From positions 1 to 64,000 of the forward strand of contig OENT01000191.1 in assembly GCA_900239685.1 (NCBI GenBank): DNA of 64,000 nt, given 5' to 3'. Under the pieces are notes generated by a model, which was not told where the DNA came from, made no database searches, and worked only from the letters and a program-made list of their open reading frames with translations. Position numbers and translations under genes: made by a program. The DNA comes from Rotaria macrura (Eukaryota > Rotifera > Eurotatoria > Philodinida > Philodinidae). This document shows, one piece after another, positions 56,801 through 64,000 of this stretch. Numbering within the stretch: position 1 is the first letter of the stretch; each line of letters opens with the position of its first letter.

Positions 56801-59245
56801 GTTTCATAAAGTTCTTCTCAAAAGATCTGCTATTGAAAAATAGAGCATGGGTATTATTTTGTATGTTTCTCAACTCATCGACGAACGTACGTATTCAATC
56901 AAATCAATGTTAAATAACACCAACTGATCAATAGTACCTACGAAATAAATGTTCAATTTCAATGAAACTTCATTATTTCAGCAATTGATTGGTACCTCGA
57001 AAGTTCTCACACTGAAAAATGATCAATACACGTATCTGTTTCATATGAGAGAATAAGTACCTATTACCATGCAATTTAATACATTCATTGTATCTATGTT
57101 CATTATGAGTCATGAAAATCGATCTTGTGAATTTTTCTTACTAATTAGTTTTCTTCATCGATTTGATATAGTATTTCTTTCACAGTAGAGGTTATCTAAA
57201 TGGCAAATAGTATAATAAAAAAATTCTTTTTTCAACTTACCATCTTTTCGAAATCATGACTTTGTATCAAAACTGAGATTTATTTGAAAAAACCTGTCTA
57301 TTATTGTGACAAGAAAATATGCATCGATTCGTTAATGGGAAATAATTCGAGATTCAAAGTTCGAATCGATATATAAATAATGAAGAAAATCTGTAATCAA
57401 AATGAACAATAACATTTCATAATAGCTTAGCTTTTTTCATAAATATTCCTTTATTGTTGTCAAAGTAAATACATGATCGAAAGCAAACAAAAACAAGACA
57501 AAGCATTTTATTTCAATAGAATACTCGATGCAAAGGTATAGAGGTATATTGCCTGTCAGAAAACTTGATGATTCGGTTTCTGATTCCAATTGAATGGGCC
57601 ACAGTAAACAAAATATATCGTATGGACGACAAAAAGGGACGAATCAACGGACGATCGAGTGAAGATGGAGTGATATTCTTGATGTTTGTTGAACTCAATG
57701 AAAAATATTTTAAGATATTCTTGCTTATGATTGAAAGTACCCGTAAATAAACGAATGATTCGCAACGAAAAATTGCATTTCGTAGATAAGCGCCACCTGA
57801 CTAAAACTATAATTCCAACTATTCTATTGTGCAACGAGAAGATTGCTTGAATATCTGAAAAAAACAAGTCCCACACGATGATATTATTGATTATGTTGAT
57901 GTAGATCAATTTGACAATCAGATATTGTCAAACCTTCCTAAACTGTGGTGTGATCTTTGGATAAGTGTATGCGAGTTCATAAGAGATTCTATCGAAAAGA
58001 GATTCAGACTTGATGAATTATATTACAGTTAGTTTTTAACTAGAGCCAGGTAAGATTAACAATTAGTATTATCCGTGTATTCTTCAAGCTCTGCAAGGTA
58101 TGATACTTCATACATGTGAAATCAAATCTTTCATGTTACCAAAAAACAACTACTAGACTATTTTTCGATGTTTGCCGTATTTTCTGTCTTGACCTCTGCC
58201 ACTGATTTCTTCAATCAATAATAATTCCATGAAAAGCTTATCAACTGTTCAATACTATATGGTTTTGATTGAAAAGACTGTTCGTTTTTGGGGATTTTCT
58301 TCACTTTTAAAGTGGCTTTTATCGTCAAATGAACGCTTAACTGCTGAACTTGCAGGAAAAACTTTATATTTGGATTCCGTGTTTCATAAGATTTCATAAA
58401 AAATGATTAGTCATGTAACTCGCTGAACATTTCTATTCAATTATATTTAGAGAAGTAATTTCATTGTTTTTTGTTCGAAATCCAACCGTGACGTGTACTT
58501 TTCAATATTTCTAGTTCGAATCTTACGTGATTCAAATATTCAAAGAGCAGATCAATCTATTAATCTTTACCATATAGCCAATAGCGAAATCGATAGTGTT
58601 GGGATAGATTTAGATGACTGGAACAGTCACACACACGTAAAACAAATGCATATTTCAAAATGAACAGTCAAACATATTTTAGATCGGTCTCAATTTGCAT
58701 GACTCTAGTAACATGTTGGATATTATCTCGAGACAATCAATGTTGATATCCGTTCGCATTCTGAATAGTTTAACTCGCATTGATGTTTTCTTCATTATCG
58801 AACAGTTGAGAAATGCCACAATCGTATCGGGATAAATCTAGATATGATTCTTTCTTTTCTTCAAAACCTGATATTTACTCATGAGAGACACCTATCGTTG
58901 AAGAAATATGGAAAAAATTGTTCCAATCATTATGCATTCCTGACATTACCTTCATTTGAGTGTAATTTATTTTTCCCGAAGAAAAATATTTTCCATGTCT
59001 ACGTTATAAAAGTACAGACTTTAGTTGAGCCATTTCATTTTCAACGACACACTCAATGGCATTGTAAGTAAGACAGGGATGAATATGAAATCTTACATTT
59101 AGTTTTTAATGAAAAACAAATTATATTGTATGTATATTATTTTACAGAAACAGCACATGGTCAGGGGAATTTTTAACTGGTAGTATTGAATTAATAATTT
59201 AACATAAAATAAACACTGATAATATATAATTTAGATAATCCATTT
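53879..59245. other. 5.4-kb gene-poor stretch
   Basis: No gene, RNA or repeat was recognised with confidence. Base composition is uniformly AT-rich. Opposed open stretches at 57513-57909 overlap on the two strands and lack codon character. The promoters of the phosphatase gene (leftward) and of the unidentified multi-exon gene (rightward) should lie near its two ends. Confidence 0.4.
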
Positions 59246-62200
59246 ATGCCGAGTACAGCAGATAATAACTGGCAGATAGACTTATCAAATTTGGAATGTT
59301 TACCACCATCTACAATTGATTGTGAGAGTACATTTGATACTTGTAAATATTTATGAGAATAATGAAAAACTTTTATTGAGATTCCTTACATTTTTTATGT
59401 AGACTTGCATCCAGAGCCAGATCATGTTCAACTGAGTAAATATACGGCTTTGCCAGGCTCATGAGGGTACACATTTACTGATATTTTCATTTAGTGCAAA
59501 AGATTGACGACCTCAACTTGGAAATTAAACAATTAAAAGCAGATCAATTAGCATTCAAAACAGAAGTTATAGACATGCTGCAGCAGATCTATTTGCAAGT
59601 ATCAACAACGAACGGTATGATTTACTAAAGCTATAGTACTTTTTCTTAATAAAATAAATTTAAATTTAGTGAATAATTCGTTCCGATCTAATACCGGTGA
59701 CTCGACGGCGATGCTTACAGACGAAGGAACAGTTCAAATGCAACAGACGTCAACGAATGGTAAGTAGCTTTGGATTTAAAAAAATAATGAAACAGTCGGC
59801 GAGTATTTTTCGAATTTTGAAACTTGTTTCTTTTGTTGTTTATAAAGTAAATGACAATTTTATGAGAAATAATCAAGGAAGTCCTAGTATGTCGTCATTA
59901 AATTTATTTGACTCTACTCCTTCTGTATACAATCAAAGTTCCTTGGGACACATGACAACAAATGAATTATGTAAGTAAAATTAAACGTCGAAGATCTTCT
60001 CTCAATAATTATTTTCTTTTTTATTACACAGGTTCTAATGGTCAATCATCAACTCATTACAATGAAACGGTTAATTTTCTACCGGAACAAAACAAACGAA
60101 AAACTCTTCAATCAACACATTGTTCGGAAGTACTCAAAGCAGATGATGAAGATCGAGCACAATTAGATTCTGTGATCGTAAACGGTAAAACTGAGAGAAT
60201 AATTTGCTGGTTTTTCTCTAATAATCTCTATTCATATTTAACACGCTTGCTAATGTTGCATACTACTGAAGCGTTTACTTTCTTTTCTTTTCTTTTTGTT
60301 GTCTATAGAAAGAAAAAAAAAACGTAGAAAACGATCAAGGAACAAACCAGTTGTTGACGAACTGTCTCGTCAGGTAACTGCACCGCATGAAGCTCAACCG
60401 AACAATTATCAAAGTAAAGATTGTTTTTTACGTTTTTAATTAAATCGAATGGAAATGTCTTTTTCCAGGTGAATCTATTACAAGTCTTCCACAAGATCTA
60501 ATCGAAGCTTTTTTCCCAGGCGGCTCTATTGCAACTCTTCCTCGTGATCAAATCAAAGATGAAAACATTACAAAAACCATGAGACTTTTGCATTTGAAGA
60601 AGTATTTGGGCACGGATCATCTGAAAATGGTTCGCATAAATCATATTAATACAAAATCTTTATATTCATTTTGAATATTTTAGGGTGCTAATGACTTACT
60701 TCAGTTATATTATAAAAAAATGGCCTTGGTAGCATCATCGTCTCATGGCTGCTTTTACAGTGTCTATAAATTTAAAACAAGCGAAAAAGACCCACCAGAC
60801 ACCATCGATACTCCAATCAGCTGCGTAAATGGATCCATCAACATTGAGTAAGTACACATGTTTGTCAAATGTATCGCTAATAAACTTTGATGTTTGCAGA
60901 TTCGCAAATTTGAAATTTCGAAAAGAATGCAATAACAAAATGAGAAATGAAACAACTTTTACATTAAAACGTTTTCCATCAAGTACGTATATATTCTTGT
61001 TGATATTTTATCATTAAGAGAGTAGAAAATTTTCTTTTCTTCAACATTTCATTGCTTGCGTTCAATATATAAGAGCTATTTTCAAGGAGAAAGAAGCTTA
61101 GTTATGAAGTACAGAAGTTCGCGTTTTCCTCCTTGAATATTTTACATATTTTTATGAATGTTTCGATTTTATAGACGAAACAGTACACATAATTGCACGT
61201 AATTTACAAGATGTGATCTCTCAGTACAAGATTCAGGATTTTCAAATTGGTTTTCACTTTCTTGCAAATATCCCAATAGAACCACAGGAAATCAACATCT
61301 TTTCACCACCACGTGCTATAGGTATCTTAATATACGTTCATAATACATCTTGCTTATGATCACTTGTTTTTAGAATCGAAAGAAAAATTTGATTCTGAAA
61401 ATATCATTATTTCACTTCAGAGTCCGAGTGGAAAAATACTATATTTTGATGCTAATGATAAATATGGAATGAAATTATCAGTTGATGTTTGTATTGATAA
61501 CATATCCTATTTAGTACATTATAGTTGTTATTATGCATTTACAGATTACTGAAAAATTATATGAAAAGCTTGAAGGAAGTTCGATGCGATTCGAAATATC
61601 AATAACTACCAACAATGAACCAAGTACTGATTATTTTATTGATTTTGCAACTGAACAGAAATCAAATCCAAATGATTTCATTACTAGAAAGAAATCTTTC
61701 TGGTAAGTAGCTTATTAACATTTATGCTGGATAAAAATCTGGAAAAAGCCTTTCACAATGTCTATTGTATCATTGCAAATGATACTTAATTTTTCGAAAG
61801 ATAACAAGAGTTAAATTGGCTTCAAATTGTTCTGAGAGAATAACTTTTAATCTTACTACGCTTCATTTTTTTTATACATCGACTTCCAGTCTTCTATATT
61901 TTTACTTTCTACTCTCTTCTTCTAAGAAACAATTCTATCGAAAATATTTTTCGATAGAATAAGATACATTCGAAAAATGAATCAAAAGAGTAGTTACATT
62001 CAATCTTTTTTTCTGAAACAGAAAGATATTTTAAGCAGCTCTTCAGTAAGCTCTTCTGTTTCAACTTCCATTGAATATCGGAATTTTTATGTATAGGATC
62101 CTCGAATTCCCAATGTCTAATCGATAGAAAACTCGACGTTCATGTTTCGATAGCACAAACGAATTTTTATTACAGTTAAAAGATTTTCACTGATAAACAT

Positions 62201-64000
62201 CTCATTTTCGAGTCCACAAAGCTAATCGAATATGCACACAGGGAGATATTTGAATGTGGTATTAATTATTTAATATCTTTGAATGTCAAAATAAATACCT
62301 GAACAGTACCTGAAAACACTTTAATACGATTGAGTCATGGAGGACAAGTGATACTAGTGCTGATGAAAACATTATTGTGCCATCAGTTCGGATCAACTTT
62401 GCTTGATCGAAACAAGCTAGTTGAGTTTACAGCCGTGTTACATTCAGAGATATATTGAATATGGTACTCTGTTAAATCTAAACAAGTTACAGTATTTTTT
62501 ATTTGCAGTCGATCATCAACTACAATTAACTCTGGATGAGCCTTTGACTTCTGAAACGATAAGATCTTATTCTGAGAATTGGAAGCATCATTTGCATGAC
62601 CTATTCTTTCCATAATTATTTGATACGTTGGTATCTGTTGATTTATTGACATCAGACGAGACCTGATCATCTCATATATGATTAGTCTAAAAGGTGAATT
62701 CAGTCGTTTTCACCAATGTGAATCTGATCAGATCTCGATGCATATGATACCAAGTCATCAAAGAAAAATAGTGTAAGTAATTGGATTCGTACGTTGTATG
62801 GAAAAGCAATTTAAATCGTTTCAACAGGATCGACCTATTGAGTTTGGCTTCGGTAACAATAATTTGACTAGGATTATCAAATTTCTTGTTCTTACAGTCT
62901 TTCTGTTAAATATCCAAGTAGTCTTTACTTTTCTTTCTACAAATATTATTGACTGGATGTCGAAAAACGTGTTTTTTTTTCAGTTTACCTTTCGAAATTG
63001 GCAAGAAAATGCGTCATGTGCCAAGCAATGGGAACATTCATGGAACATCATCTTGCAGTCAATCTGAAAGACTCCATGATAACTTAAGTAATAATTAATT
63101 CGAAAACTACCCAATTCTTTAGTTAAAAAATATTTCTTTTTATTAGGCGGCAATGGATATTTGAATAACCAAAGTGATTCAAGTTCATCTGCCAGAGTTC
63201 CAACTAGTTTTCAAATAAAAATCAAAGCTATGGATTCAAGGAATGTTATTTCTACAAAAATGGAATCATGTGGCAAAGTTTATTTTGAATGGAAAAGTGG
63301 AGATTTTACACACTGTAAGTGAAACATTATGTTCCAATTTACGCTGAACGACAACAATTATTGTCGAATTTTTCAGACCGAACTAAAATACCACCATATT
63401 GATTATTATCAAAATCCTTAATTTTACGAATAATCGGGGTGTTATGTAGTTCTTATCGATTGACATTCTATTAAATAGTAATACTCAACAAGATGATTTA
63501 GTTTTGTCCGAATACTCAATAGTGCAGAATATTTCGTTTCATGGAAAAAAATATACCATCTAGCACTGAAGAGTGTGTACCATTGATTCATAGTTAGAAG
63601 CCAGTGTAGTGATGGTGAGAACTAAACGTAATTCACTAAAATTATGAACCTGATAGAAAGTGTGACCTTCAAAAATAATAATTGTCCTTTTTAGGTGACT
63701 CAGCTACAAGCGATATTGAACGAACACCTGTTTTAGAAATTCAGCAAACAGGTATGATCATGTAGCAAGTTTCTTATTATTTCTAAAATAGAAAACTGTC
63801 TCGATTGAAGATTATTAGTGAATAGAAAAAACTTCTCTTCAAAATTCATACTATTCTATGTTTTTAGTGTCACATTTTAAACCGACATCAACAAGCGAAT
63901 TTAACAATAGCGCTTGCAATTATCCTCTTGGGTATATAATAATTCATATCATAATTAATAAACATATAAATATTTTCTGACTAGATTGCCAATTACCAGA
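59246..64000 (+). CDS. Unidentified many-exon gene, partial (3' end outside window)
   Basis: I do not recognise the protein. Exons that join in phase are about 59246-59327, 59403-59435, 59495-59614, 59670-59759, 59848-59970, 60032-60184 and 60309-60413. They continue with 60469-60629, 60684-60847, 60900-60982, 61175-61321, 61374-61486 and 61545-61702. After a gap, further exons are 62984-63087, 63147-63318, a short one near 63695-63751, and one near 63869-63930. The third encodes a coiled coil (LNLEIKQLKADQLAFKTEV). The seventh holds a basic cluster (ERKKKRRKRSRNK) that could be a nuclear signal. A folded region follows, with FKTSEKDPPDTIDTPISC, ANLKFRKECNNKM and IGFHFLANIP. Asn/Ser/Thr/Gln-rich linkers join these parts. 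Introns are mostly 50-70 bp. Exons between 61703 and 62983 were not resolved. A rapidly evolving nuclear or DNA-binding protein is a guess. Confidence 0.6.

Noticed and set aside
57513-57909. Overlapping open stretches on both strands that could be a gene.
   Set aside because: Neither strand has convincing residue pattern, splice sites or a known motif; AT-rich chance frames of this size occur throughout the window.
1-64000. CRISPR array, bacterial operons or rRNA genes.
   Set aside because: No regularly spaced short repeats, Shine-Dalgarno-led gene strings or rRNA-like conserved blocks are present; splicing shows a eukaryotic nuclear sequence.
1-64000. Retroviral or LTR-type elements, Polintons.
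   Set aside because: No long direct terminal repeats, reverse transcriptase, integrase or capsid-like sequence was recognised in the window.

Overview
The window looks like a piece of a bdelloid rotifer nuclear genome (Adineta/Rotaria/Philodina type). The evidence is AT-rich DNA, genes cut by many spliceosomal introns of about 45-60 bp, an NHL-repeat protein, an arginine-specific ADP-ribosyltransferase, a TatD nuclease behind a CCCH finger, an intronless bacterial-looking peptidase, short tracts resembling the bdelloid telomere repeat TGTGGG, and many small DNA transposon families at very low copy number. The assignment is inference; no rRNA, tRNA or mitochondrial sequence is present to confirm it.

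Layout. 0.3-5.1 kb: an NHL-repeat gene and a three-exon ADP-ribosyltransferase gene, both on the minus strand, with a 0.8-kb foldback element and a decayed coding stretch between them. 5.2-16.7 kb: an accessory region with a TA-flanked inverted-repeat element, a CCCAGGTC-ended foldback element, two opposed hAT-like elements, a 281-bp hairpin element, a segmental duplication with a sharp identity step, and a C39-like peptidase gene. 18.3-22.2 kb: a lysophosphatidate acyltransferase gene and a TatD-type nuclease gene, both plus strand. 22.2-27.2 kb: no convincing protein gene; it holds an array of three 145-bp repeats followed by about 300 bp with dense RNA-like pairing including a possible pseudoknot, flanked by AATCGATT-rich arms. 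27.2-32.7 kb: a decayed Helitron (HUH Rep plus PIF1-type helicase) carrying two insertions, one a 59-bp hairpin with a perfect 8-bp target duplication. 34.0-42.0 kb: a six-exon NCS2-like permease gene (minus) whose 4.75-kb fourth intron carries a decayed P-loop NTPase-like sequence. 42-50.7 kb: mostly repeats, including a 949-bp CCCAGGTC element and a dispersed repeat shared in inverted orientation with 23.9-24.4 kb. 50.8-53.9 kb: a twelve-exon ACP6-like histidine acid phosphatase gene (minus). 54-59.2 kb: nothing recognised. 59.2 kb to the end: an unidentified, many-exon plus-strand gene running out of the window.

The genes do not form an operon-like unit. Two of them, the acyltransferase and the ACP6-like phosphatase, belong to families that use lysophosphatidic acid in opposite ways, but they are 32 kb apart and this may be coincidence. 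All exon models were built by eye from GT/AG sites, phase continuity and family resemblance; no searches were run.
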